42,675 nucleotides of DNA. It comes from Reclinomonas americana ATCC 50394 (Eukaryota > Jakobida > Jakobea > Jakobida). Shown piece after piece: positions 1-10,686 of the stretch. Each line of letters begins with the position of its first letter. The first letter of the stretch is position 1. The position numbers and the translations under genes were made by a program. The notes beneath the pieces were generated by a model, which saw nothing but the letters and a program-made list of their open reading frames with translations, was not told where the DNA came from and searched no databases. The stretch is taken from NCBI GenBank assembly GCA_048213135.1, contig PS015077.1, positions 114,917 to 157,591 of the forward strand, read 5' to 3'.

Positions 1-53
1 GTGTGTGTGGAGAGAAAGAGAGAGATCCGACTGACTGGTGGCGACACACGCAG

Positions 54-1038
54 ACACGCGGGTTACTCGTACTCGGGGCCCACTGCCGCACACTCGTTCC
101 AGCACATCCCGCCAGAGGGCATGTTGCGTGTGCTTTCCCCGCCCCCTCGTTGTTCTTGTAGGTTGCGGGCGTCTGACCACGCGCGCGCACCTAGTCGTCG
201 TGTGTTTATCCTCGGCCCGTCGCACCACGTGTACTTTGAGAACATTTGCCTGCCGAGTGTGTCGGTGTACGAGACGCCACTGGGAAACCTCACCATTGAT
301 GCCGCAGGTGCACGGTTCTGCGTGTCTCTCTCTCTCTCTCTCGCTCTTCTGCTGGCACTGATTCTCTCTCTCTCTGGCACCCCGGTCAGTCGTGCAAGAG
401 CTGGCGCGCACCGGCAAGTTTGATCAGGTGGAGGCGCACGCCGATGAGGAGGAGCACAGCATTGAGATGCAGCTGCCGTACATTGCCAAGCTGATGGCGG
501 GGTACGTACGTCGCGGAGGAAGAACCGTGCTCTCTGCTTGCTCACCGCGACTGAGACAACTGCTTTTGCGCGCACACGCAGTCGTGAGTACACGATCGTG
601 CCGCTGATGGTCGGGGCGACGACGGGTGCCACCGAGGCCATGTACGGCGAGTTGCTGGCGCCGTACTTTACGCCGGAAAATCTCTTTGTGATCTCCTCCG
701 ACTTTTGCCACTGGGGCAAGCGGTGCGTCTCGTCCGCGCATGTTTTTCTTGCGTGCAAAACTCACACCGTGCGTGTCAGCTTCCGGTACACACACTACGA
801 GGAGAGAGATGGTCCGATCCATCGCAGCATCGAGCGGCTAGACAAGCGTGGCATGGAGCTCATCGAGGCGCTGGACGCCGACGGTTTCCTCAAGTACCTG
901 AGCGAGACGCGCAACACCATCTGCGGTCGCCATCCCATCTCCGTGCTTTTGCATGTTGCGTGGTCTCCACACATACACACACATACTCATACGCGCACAC
1001 ATACTCCCACTGACACACAGACAGACAGAAAGACAGGC

Positions 1039-1133
<95 letters not shown>

Positions 1134-1434
1134 GACAGACAGACAGAGACAGACAGACGGAGACAGAGACAGACAGAAAGAGAGAGAGACAGAGACAGAG
1201 ACAGACAGAGAGAGAGAGACAGAGAGAGAGACAGATAGACAGACAGACAGACAGACAGACACACACACACGCACACACGTCGCCATCTCAAGCTGTAGTA
1301 CCCCGCAGATGTTGAAGCACGTGAGCACTCGCGTGCAATGTCGCTTCGTGCACTACGCACAAAGCTCGCCGGCCAAGACCGCGCAAGACTCGTCAGTCAG
1401 CTACGCCGCGGGTGTGGTCACCGATGCCGACTGA
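54..1434 (+). CDS. MEMO1: MEMO1 family protein (5' partial)
   Basis: Homologue of MEMO1, a conserved family built on the fold of class III non-haem dioxygenases; the human member is linked to cell motility and copper/iron handling. The first coding exons lie outside the window. Visible exons are 54-122, 195-307, 390-501, 582-722, 780-954 and 1309-1434, all phase-consistent. Family motifs seen in order are [61 protein letters not shown] and [10 protein letters not shown]. The three conserved His of HAGY, GPSHH and GRHP are present, but the Cys found in the human protein just before QDSS is Ala here (1372-1374). Intron 955-1308 holds a tetranucleotide microsatellite. The gene converges on the minus-strand gene at 1956-2616. 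Confidence 0.93.
1017..1265. repeat. (ACAG)n tetranucleotide microsatellite in a MEMO1 intron
   Basis: About 250 nt of almost pure ACAG/GACA repeats with GAGA interruptions, flanked by CA-rich tracts. It lies wholly in intron 955-1308, the longest intron of this gene. The open frames it creates on both strands (Asp-Arg-Gln-Thr or Leu-Ser-Val-Cys repeats) are artefacts of the repeat. Confidence 0.95.
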
Positions 1435-1955
1435 ACGAGAGAGAGACGGACTGTGGTGTGTGTGCATGTACAAAGTGCTGTACAATTGCTGAAACATGAA
1501 TGTAAGAGAGACAAAGACGAGAGGGAGGGAAGAGGAGGAGTCACGTGCCGATGCCGACTGACTGAGAGAGACGGACTGCGGTGTGTGTATACATGTACAA
1601 AGGACTGTACAATTGCTGAAACATGAATGTAAGAGAGACAGAGGAAGGGAAGAGGAGGGAAGAGGAGGGAAGAGGGAGGAGGAGGAGGGAAAGGATCACT
1701 TGACGATGCCGACCGACTGAGAGAGATGGACTGTGGTGTGTGTGTGTATACATGTACAAAGTGCTGTACAATTGCTGAAACATGAATGTAAGGGAGACGA
1801 AAACGAGAGGGAGGGAAGAGGAGGGAGAAGGAGGAGGGAAAGGATCACTTGCTGATGCCGACAGACAGAGATGGACTGTGGTGTGTGTGTATACATGTAC
1901 AAAGGGCTGTACAATTGCTGAAACATGAATGTAAGAGAGACAAGAGGGAAGAGGA
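1423..1955. repeat. Fourfold tandem repeat of the spacer between two convergent genes
   Basis: Four units of about 120-150 nt start near 1425, 1552, 1704 and 1854 at GATGCCGAC. Each contains a GAGAGA stretch, GGACTGTGGTGTG, TGTACAAAG..CTGTACAATTGCTGAAACATGAATGTAAG and a purine-rich GAGGGAAGAGGA tract of variable length, and ends in a version of GGATCACTTG. The first unit begins with the last codons of MEMO1, and the last ends at the stop codon of the minus-strand gene. Confidence 0.85.
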
Positions 1956-2390
1956 TCACTTGGCAGGCAAGTTCCGATCCATCCACGGTCGCAGTCGCGG
2001 AATGTTGGTCATGTACACTGGCGAAAGGTCGAGCCACTCGTGCTTCTTCACCTGCGCACCGCGTGAGTACAGTGAGCACAGTGTGAGCGAGAGACCGAAG
2101 CGGGGAACAGGAGAGCACCTCATCGGCTTTGAGCAACCGGTCATCCGGCTGCTGCGGTTTGAGATGACGCGGTGATGTGCGACCTGCCGAGCGAGAGAGT
2201 GAGAATGTGTGTGTGTGTGTGTGTGTGAGAGAGAAAGCGTGATTCGACACATACACACCCTTCTCCGCGTAGACTTTCTGCTCATTCAGCTCCGTCACCT
2301 TCCACCCAATCTCTCCTGATGATCGCCAACCACCACCAGTCAAAAAACCAAACCAAGAATGTGATGATGCTCAGAGGCACATCAAGTCAC

Positions 2391-2444
<54 letters not shown>

Positions 2445-2616
2445 GGAGAGAGAGAGACTGACCGGCACGTGCCGCTGGCTTCCTCGGACTGACTCCTCCT
2501 CTTTGCTGTTGTTGTTGTTGGTGTGTTGTTCTGGGAGAGCCCGTCATGGCGGGGTAGTTGGGCTTGAGGGCCAACTCCTCACGTGCAGCGGTGCCTCGTG
2601 TGTAGCGGAGACTCAT
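1956..2616 (-). CDS. Small hypothetical protein, about 123 aa
   Basis: Four exons read on the minus strand, 2616-2463, 2315-2259, 2183-2119 and 2051-1956, join without stops and in phase (phase 1, 1, 0). The protein starts MSLRYTRGTAAREELALKPN, has a run of six Gln, then a basic Arg/Lys/Pro-rich part, a central GEIGWKVTELNEQKVYAEK segment, and ends LDLSPVYMTNIPRLRPWMDR and a few more residues. I do not recognise the family. The coherent phases and the aromatic, conserved-looking C-terminus argue that it is real. The intron 2462-2316 carries a long GT tract. An additional upstream exon is possible. The gene is convergent with MEMO1 and divergent from the kelch/HECT gene. Confidence 0.6.
2397..2442. 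repeat. (GT)n dinucleotide microsatellite
   Basis: About 46 nt of uninterrupted GT, inside the first intron of the small minus-strand gene. A shorter GT run at about 2204-2227 lies in its second intron. Confidence 0.95.
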
Positions 2617-2978
2617 TGCGTTGTCTCACACGCTCTCGTCAATCCGGACACACCAATTGATTGCCACAAATGTGGATCCGGAGAAGCATCCGGCTGGTAG
2701 CAATAAGCTACTTGTGTTACTACTTTTATTCTTCAAGCAGCAACGCAGCTGTGAGGTGATCAAGTGAGCAACAGAAACGTCGACGTCGATCGACGTCGCG
2801 ACTTCCGAGGATGCGGAATTCGAATTCGAATTCGAGAAATCCGTGCTGCTGCCATTGTGGCTGGTGTTTGCATGTGTGTTCTTGGTTAGATTTAGAGGGT
2901 CATAGTCAGGAGAAACGCATTGTCTACAAAATCCGCCCGCCAAAAACAATTTCACGCTTTTGTGCGAGAGAAGAACAC
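2617..2978. promoter_or_regulatory. Divergent intergenic region with two perfect 18-nt palindromes
   Basis: This 362-nt stretch separates the start codons of two divergent genes, so it probably holds both promoters. It contains the perfect palindrome CGACGTCGATCGACGTCG at 2781-2798, with two GACGTC cores, and three adjacent GAATTC sites at 2816-2833 that also form an 18-nt palindrome. I see no TATA box. If the plus-strand gene actually started at ATG 2811, the second palindrome would be coding (Asn-Ser repeats). Confidence 0.45.
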
Positions 2979-5900
2979 ATGGGCGAGAAGCATTCGCGCC
3001 CGATTTCGTCGTCAAGCTCCTCATCGCTTTCGACCGATGTGTCAGGAACCTCCGCCGCAACGACCCCAGCAGCCACCTCAGCAGTGCCTCGCGTCAAGAC
3101 TGTGCCACTGAGTGCGTTTGCCGACCTTGCGGTGTTGCGATCGTCGTCGACCATGGCGGGAGTCGGAGGCGCGGAGAGCCCCGGGACGGGGCGTGGACTG
3201 GTGGCGAGTGGAGGATCGGTGACACGAGCACCTCCGTCACATCGCTGGCCACTTGGCCGCGCCTCGTGCGGCCACGCAATGGTCTCGCTGACGATTCCTC
3301 GCCGATGTCCGATTCGGCGAAACGATGACGACGATGACGACGACGACGGCGCGACTAGCCATGGTCTCGACGACGAGCAAGACTTTTGCGACGACGCGAC
3401 GGCGGTCTTTGGCGCCGGCGCCCACGCGTACAGAGGCAAAGTGGATCGTGCGCGATTGGCCATGTTTGTCATTGGCGGAGTCTCGGCGGCCGGATCCGGG
3501 CAGCGCGCGGCCCTCGGCGACGCCTGGATCTACTCACTTGGTGCGTTGAGAGCGAGGGTGTGCGTGTGTGGAAGGGGTGTTGGGCGAGAGAGAGAGAGAG
3601 GAGGGGGAGAACCCAGAAGAAGAATTTCGAAAATAATCCGGCACGAGTGTGTGTCGAAAAACCAATTTGCCGCTGTGGTGTTGTGTGTGACGATTCTCCG
3701 CCTTTCACTCTCGCACACTCACACACTCTTCTTGCTGTGATGTGGTGGTAGTTGCGCCATTGTGCGGGTTCCCGCCACACACAACGTTCCTCTCCACATC
3801 ATTTCCTTCTCCACTCTCTCACTGTCTTGCCCAAAACCGAAAGTACGCACTCACTCATTCCGCACTCTCTCTCTCTCTCCGCCTCTCTCTCTCTCTTTCC
3901 GTGCACACACAGAGGATGGCGCCTGGCAGACAGTGCCCATATGCGGTGACATTATGCCTCCACTGTCGCACGTGAGTGTGATTCCCGTGACACGCGTTCG
4001 CGCCAAATCCTCTTCTTCCGCGACTGGCGATGATGATGATGACGCGGGTGCATTTGCCGCACTCATGGACGACGATGTTGGTCACGGACACATGCCGTTC
4101 ACTATTGGTCGTCGTGAGAAGGAGGCAGAGGAGGAGGAGGATGAAGTGGTCGAGTTGTTGTTGATTCCCGCCTCCGAGGTGGCGCCATCGTCGGATCGGA
4201 AACCGACACCGTCGTCTGAGCACGACAATAGCAACTTGTCGGGACGTACTGTGTTCAAGATCACCTTGCGTGCCACCTCAGGTACGCCTTTTCGCTTGCA
4301 CGTTGTTGTTTTTCCGAGGCCAGTTCCTCACCGTTCTGTGTATGTAGACAAGGATGTGCGAGCGCAGTGCGTGCGGACCACGATGCATCCGGGTCCGGCG
4401 GTGCCGACGCGGTATCGTGCGGCGTCTCCGCTGGATGGAGGACAGCGGGCGTTCATGCTGGCCATGGGCAGCGATCCGTACCAGCGAGGCTTTGTGCTGG
4501 ACTGCAGTTTCGTCCATTGTTGGCCACTGGTGTGTGGCATTCACTCACGACACCGGCGCGATGTGTAGACACGTTGCATTGTCAGCCACTGCCTCTGCAT
4601 GGCGACTTGCCGCCGCCGACGCTGGCCGAGTTCTGCATGGTGTCTCTCGACGGACCCGACCAGCGTGTATTTGTGTGGGGCGGCTTTTGCGCGCTGACCG
4701 GTCAGAACGCCGATCCGTCGCTGGCCTACACCATCCACCCCCGCACCGGCATTTGCACGCAGCATGTGTTGCGAGGTCAGATTCCTGTGGCCTCGCGCGG
4801 CGCCAGTGCCGTCTTTTCGTCGCCCAACACGCTGCTGATTCATGGCGGTCGCGAGACCGCCGGCGATCAGACCACCGGTCGCCTGTATGCCGTCAATCTG
4901 CGTTGCGTGCGCCACTCCTGTCTACACACGTGCCACCGAATCGCGGTCCCTCACTTGTCGTGTGACTGCAGGCACGTTCGAGTGCAGCCTGGTGTGCGCC
5001 ACCGAGTTTGCGGCGTCGGAGCATGCCATGTCGTTTGTGCGCAGGCCGGCCACCGACACCCGCCTCCATCCCTCCGCGTGCCTCCTCCTGTTTGGCGGTC
5101 GCTCCAATGGCTGGATCCAGAACGACTTGTGTCAGATCGAGTGCGACGGATCGGTGCTGAGTTGCGTGGGTGCTGCTCTTTTCAATTGACGTGGCTGTTG
5201 TCTCACCCGACCTCTGCTGCTGCTGCTGCCGTGACAGTGGACAATGGCGACATTGACATGGCGCAGGTGCAGGAGTCGATGATGATGGACTCGATGCGCA
5301 TTTCGTATTTCAGGAGTGCCCGAGCGCCTGCGCCGGCTCCCGCACAGACTCTTCCCGCTCCGCCGCCGCCACCGCCATCATCAACGTTGATGCCGTCAGC
5401 CACGTCGGCCTTTGCATCGTCGGCCGCGGCCATGGCCGCCGTGGCGTCTGCGCAAATCGCGTCTCCCACTTCTCCGCCGCCGCCACCGCCGTCGACACCG
5501 CAAAAGGCGGCGGCACCACAGGAGGCATCGGTCAAGTCTCCGCGCATCACGCTCGACAGCCTCTTCAAGCTGCGGTCGCCCGATCGTGGCATTTCCGACG
5601 ACGACGACGACGAGCTTGGCGAGAGGGATCGTGACGACGGTCGCGACATGTTTGTGGTGGTGGAGGACGGATGCGATGTGTGGCCAGATGTGGACGACAC
5701 CACTCTCCTCGCCGGTGACCCGCAGCCAAGTGGCGCCGGCGTCAGTGGCAGCAGCAGCTGCGAGATCCGNNNNNNNNNNNNNNNNNNNNNNNNNNNNNNN
5801 NNNNNNNNNNNNNNNNNNNNNNNNNNNNNNNNNNNNNNNNNNNNNNNNNNNNNNNNNNNNNNNNNNNNNNNNNNNNNNNNNNNNNNNNNNNNNNNNNNNN

Positions 5901-8900
5901 NNNNNNNNNNNNNNNNNNNNNNNNNNNNNNNNNNNNNNNNNNNNNNNNNNNNNNNNNNNNNNNNNNNNNNNNNNNNNNNNNNNNNNNNNNNNNNNNNNNN
6001 NNNNNNNNNNNNNNNNNNNNNNNNNNNNNNNNNNNNNNNNNNNNNNNNNNNNNNNNNNNNNNNNNNNNNNNNNNNNNNNNNNNNNNNNNNNNNNNNNNNN
6101 NNNNNNNNNNNNNNNNNNNNNNNNNNNNNNNNNNNNNNNNNNNNNNNNNNNNNNNNNNNNNNNNNNNNNNNNNNNNNNNNNNNNNNNNNNNNNNNNNNNN
6201 NNNNNNNNNNNNNNNNNNNNNNNNNNNNNNNNNNNNNNNNNNNNNNNNNNNNNNNNNNNNNNNNNNNNNNNNNNNNNNNNNNNNNNNNNNNNNNNNNNNN
6301 NNNNNNNNNNNNNNNNNNNNNNNNNNNNNNNNNNNAGTCAGTCCGGACGACGACGACGACGACGGGCACCATCACCGGCATGTGCCGCAGAACCCTTCCC
6401 CCGATATTTTTGCGTCGTCGCAAGACCTGCTTGACAACGGCCTGCCGCTGCCAACAGAGCCGGTGGCCTCGTTTGGCGAGGTTTGTGGCGATTCTCTTAT
6501 TTGTGTGCATCTCGTTGCCATGGAGTCACTGACTCGACGCAGCTCACGGAGCCAATTGAGTTGTCGGCCAGTGTGGAGCTGGACCCCATCTTTGAGGTGT
6601 TGCGACAGCAGGCCGAGGCTGATGTGGAGTTTGCCAACGCCAGGGCGCGCGAGGTGCACGAATTCGTCGACACGAGTGTGTGGTGAATTAAATCACGTCC
6701 TGCTTGGTGCGTTTGGAGGATTACTGACTCGTGCGTCGTGCAGCTGGAGCGATCGACTGGGCGCAATGGTGGCCGAGCGTAATGTTTGCTTCCGCAAGGC
6801 TTTGGCTCGTCTGCAGGACGTTGCCGAGCACGCCCGCATCCTCCCATACTTGCAGTCACCGTCCCCCCTAAATGCGGGTACGTCTAGATCTCTTTGTCTA
6901 TTTGAAAAGTTGTCAACAGGTGATGACTGGATTGCGTGCTCGCAGATCTCGTGTCCATTCGCACGCCGCCGAAGCGATACACACCCTCTGTGCCGCTCTC
7001 TCCCTTCCCGGCTCAAGACCGCGACTTTGAGAATGGATCCATGCACTCGTCGATCTCGTCGACTGCGTCGCTGACATTTGTTGCGTGCACTCGCTTCGGT
7101 GTTGATTTTCAGTTGCTGATTACTTGTCGTGGCACAGGGACGGTCGGTGAACACGGCCATGCTGCTTGACGAGTATGCCTGCCTGGCCGACCAGTTCAGC
7201 ACCGCTGTTAGCTTGCACGAACGGGCGACACAGTTGACCAACGAGTTGCAGTTGAAACGACGTCGTGCTGCCATGCAGCGCTTCACCGTGCAGGAGAGCG
7301 AGGTGTGCTCCCCCCACATATGTGTATTGTTGTTTCTTGTGCCTCTGCTGCTGACCTCCTCCTGACAGGGCCATTTCGCGAAAGCCGCACACGCAACATC
7401 TTCGTCTCTCGACGACCTACGTTCGCTCCGTGCGACCACCATGGCGGCTGAGCAGGCGCTGCAGGCGGCCGAGGACGAGGTGCGACAGCTGGAATGCGTG
7501 GTCCACGAGTTGCTCGAGCAACATGGCCAGGCGTTGCCGGAAATGCAGCTGCGCTTCTCGTGGGATGCCAAGGTACGCTCACGCACCGCGCAAGGGGGGG
7601 AAAGGTGCTGCCTTTTTCTGATTTGACAGTCTCGCAGGCACGTCAGCTGGTCCCTCGCCGTCTCCTGTCGTATTTCCGCGATGGTCGACGTCTGCGCGAC
7701 TTTGACGCGTGCAGCGGTTCTGTGAATCGCGCTCTCTTCCCGGCCACGTGCGTCGCGCGCCCACCTCCGTCTCGCCGCACTGCTGCCGTCTTTCTCATTT
7801 CCCCTCTCTCCTTCTTGCTCCACGTGCAGACACAAGCACAATCGGACGCACCACATTCTCCAGCGCATGGCGGTTGGCGACAACGCATCCGCTGGCGAAT
7901 ACAGCCTCCAGCTGTGGCAACTGATTGGCTCGCTGACTGCGGTGCGTGTGGCCAGCCGCATGTGCTGGGATTTGACGGCAGGGGGCACTGATGGTCGTCT
8001 TCTTGTTTGCAGGTGCACAGTCCTTACGTGCAACGCGTCGAGGCGATTTTCTGCGAGGACGAGGCCAAGGGCCTGCTGTTCGCGCAAATGTCCAAGCCGA
8101 AGGGAAAGCTGTTGAGCGAATGGCTTGCCATGCGCGATCGACGGGAGCGTGACGTCCGCAACGTGCTGTTCATGATCCTGCAGGTGCGTTGTGTGCTCGT
8201 CCATTCTTGCTACCACAAAGCCGCTCACTCGCTCGGCGCACCTCTGCAGGGCTTGCGTGCATTGCATCAGGCCGAGGTGTGCCACGGAGCACTCTCGTGC
8301 GATTCGATTGTTGTGCAAGAGCACAGCGATGTGCCGGTGCTCATGGTTGAGCTCGCTCGGATGAGGGCATTTGATGTCAGGGGCGGTGGTGCGTCGGCCT
8401 TTCCCTCTCGTCTGGTTGCTTGCTGTATTACTCACTTGGTACACGCGCACCCAGCCGATGACATGAAGGCCTTTGGTTGCGTCCTGTATCGCTCACTGAC
8501 CGGCGTCGACGCCACCACGATTCCGCGCTACGGCTTCGCGTCGCTCACGGAGCCCTTCAACTGCCTGACCCAGTCGCTGGTGAGTCGTGTTTTTCTTTAC
8601 TGCTGTATCTCTCTCTTTGTTGCTGACAATGTTGTGCAGATGAACGACGATGCAACGGAACGTCCGTCGGCAGTCGAAGCGCTGTGCCACCCATACTTTG
8701 CGCCGTGTCGAGTTCAGGCCTCCAGTCTGTTCCGCGGCGCCACCAGTCGGCCACCAGCAGAGCTTGTGTGGTGTGTGCACGAGTCACCTCGACTCTGTTC
8801 GATCATGTTGCTTAAGGAGAGTGTGTGTGCATGCAGGGACATTCGACACAACATTATCAATGCACAGAGGCGACAGCGGCATTTGTGCGCCGACAAGGAG

Positions 8901-10401
8901 CCGGTGAGTCGTCGCACCTGGCTGCTCGACCGTGCTCGCTTTCTCATTGATTTTTTTTTGTTTTCCGTACCCGTTAGGCCGTGCTGCTGGTACGACGCAC
9001 ACACCTGGTCACCGACTTGCTGGCTGGCGGGGCCGACAGCAGCTGCCCACCGGACAAGTGGAACCGATTCATGCGTGTCGAGTTTCTCGAGAACAACGGT
9101 GTCGCTGGCGCGGTCAGCAAGCCCGGTCGTCTGGTGGACGTGATTGGCCCGGTTCGTTGTCGCAGCAGTTAGTTGTTCGTGCACGTCGCCGAGACTGACG
9201 TGCAGTCGCGTCCGCGCGTAGTTCTGTCGTGCAGTGTGCTGGGGAACCGTCGCCTTTGAGGTGTTTAGTGACACTGTGGTGTTGCCGCGCGCCATCAATG
9301 GCCTCGGATGCCCGGAACTCGTCTCGTGTCAACGGTACGCACGCTTCTGTTCGCGCCAAGAGTCCCTGTGTGCTCACTGTGCATGGTGGTGCAGGATTCT
9401 CGTCACACTCGGCCACTTGCTGGCACTCTGCGTCGAGTGCGACAAGTGTGTTCCATCGTTCCTGCGACTGCCGATCCTGTGGGATATGCTTGCGCGTTGC
9501 GTCTCGTGTTCTGTACCCTGCCCCCCTTGCTCTCCGTTTGCTTGTCGACTGAGAGTGTTGCGACTACTGCAGCGCACTCCTGGCTGCGCCGTGCCTGCGA
9601 AGACAACCGCGTTCCCGATGCACAGGTGGTCGATCGCGCCGAGCGGCTGCTGGCAACATGGCAGCTGGTGAGCACCGACGAGGCGCGTACCATGCGCGCC
9701 CTTTTGGCTTCGTCCAACACACCGGTGCCGGAGGCGCTGGTGGAGGCCATTGACGGCGGCTTGTACGGCGCGTGTGGCATGCCAGGTGAGTCGAGTTCGT
9801 GGCATGTGTCCACGAGAAAAAGAAAAGGGAACTGACTGATGGCTGCCTCGCAGACGTGGCCGACACGACATTAGTGGGCCGAGCACGCCTGGTGTGCGCC
9901 ATTATTGTGTCCAAGCTGGGCGGTCACGGACGCTTGGCGGCCTTTGACTTCATTCGCGAGGGTCTCACGCTGCGCTGCCTCAACACACTGGACGCGTCGG
10001 TGCGTCGCTCGGTGGCGGTCGCGATGGGACCGCGAGAGTGGATGATGCTGCTGTCGCCGGAGGAGACAATCGATCGCGCGTCACTGGTGGCCGCGCTGAC
10101 CTACGACAACGTGCCGGACCCGGCCATGGTGCAGCACGTACTCATGTGCATGCTGAGCGACGACGAACTGCGATTGCTGCTCGAGTACGTCACCGGCGCA
10201 CCAGCACTGTCACTGGACTCGCCCGGCGCGCACCACTCGGTGCCGGCCATTCGCATCCGCGGCGTCAATACATCGGCCAAGAACGGGCCCTCCAGTCACG
10301 TAGCAGTTCGCCAGCTCACCATCAGCACCACCAGTGACTCGGCCACGGCACTTCGCGATCACATACTGACCGCCTTGCGACTTCACTTGCAGTCGATGTG
10401 A
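2979..10401 (+). CDS. Kelch / coiled-coil / pseudokinase / HECT-like fusion protein
   Basis: At least 23 exons, roughly 1,700 residues plus whatever lies in gap 5770-6335. The N-terminus is low-complexity (Ser-rich, then an Asp run). Four kelch-type Gly-Gly blades follow: FVIGGVS (about 3460), VFVWGGFC (4669), LLIHGG (4831) and LLLFGGRSNGW (5086). Then come Pro/Ala-rich and acidic linkers, helical coiled-coil-like exons (6543-7572), a protein-kinase-like domain (7830-8770) and a HECT-like domain (8978-10401). The kinase-like part aligns from helix C to the C-lobe, but HRDLKPSN reads HGALSCDS and DFG reads VEL. The HECT-like part has FMRVEFLENNGV, a GHLLALC helix and LLLEYVTGAP, but the catalytic Cys position reads Ala (SHVAVRQL, 10303-10305). 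Both domains look catalytically dead, suggesting a scaffold. Splicing at 9130-9240 is not fully resolved. Start 2979 was chosen over in-frame 2811. Confidence 0.85.
5770..6335. other. Assembly gap (566 N) inside the kelch/HECT gene
   Basis: Unsequenced stretch between the linker exon that starts at 5238 and the part ending at 6480. Coding sequence is in frame on both sides, so exons are probably hidden here. Confidence 0.99.
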
Positions 10402-10686
10402 TCCGCTTTGTGTACATGTGTTTGTTTGTATTTGTTTGTTGTTGTTGCAGTTTGCATGTGTTGCCTTGTATGTTTGTTTTGCAGAAAAAGAAGGAGAAAG
10501 AGGAAAAGAAATGTACAGAAAAGTTGCATGTTGTCATGCGTCCCACCACAGTTTTTTCTTGTTGTTGCGTGCCAGCACCAAGCGTCTGCACCCTCTTGCA
10601 TACCATCGTGCATTCTCACTGTCTTCCTCTCTCTTCCTTCCTCTCTCCTTCTCTCTCTCTCAATTCACAGTTTTTCAGTGTCCACC

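Noticed and set aside
838-1360. Open frames on both strands encoding Leu-Ser-Val-Cys or Asp-Arg-Gln-Thr repeats
   Set aside because: They come purely from the ACAG microsatellite inside a MEMO1 intron.
2811-2978. Upstream ATG at 2811 as start of the kelch/HECT gene
   Set aside because: It would add a Cys-rich segment translated through palindromic sequence; ATG 2979 begins the Ser-rich leader more naturally. It is kept only as an alternative.
6693-8450. 585-codon open frame on the minus strand
   Set aside because: It is antisense to a chain of plus-strand exons with matching splice sites, phases and domain similarity; the minus translation has no recognisable features.
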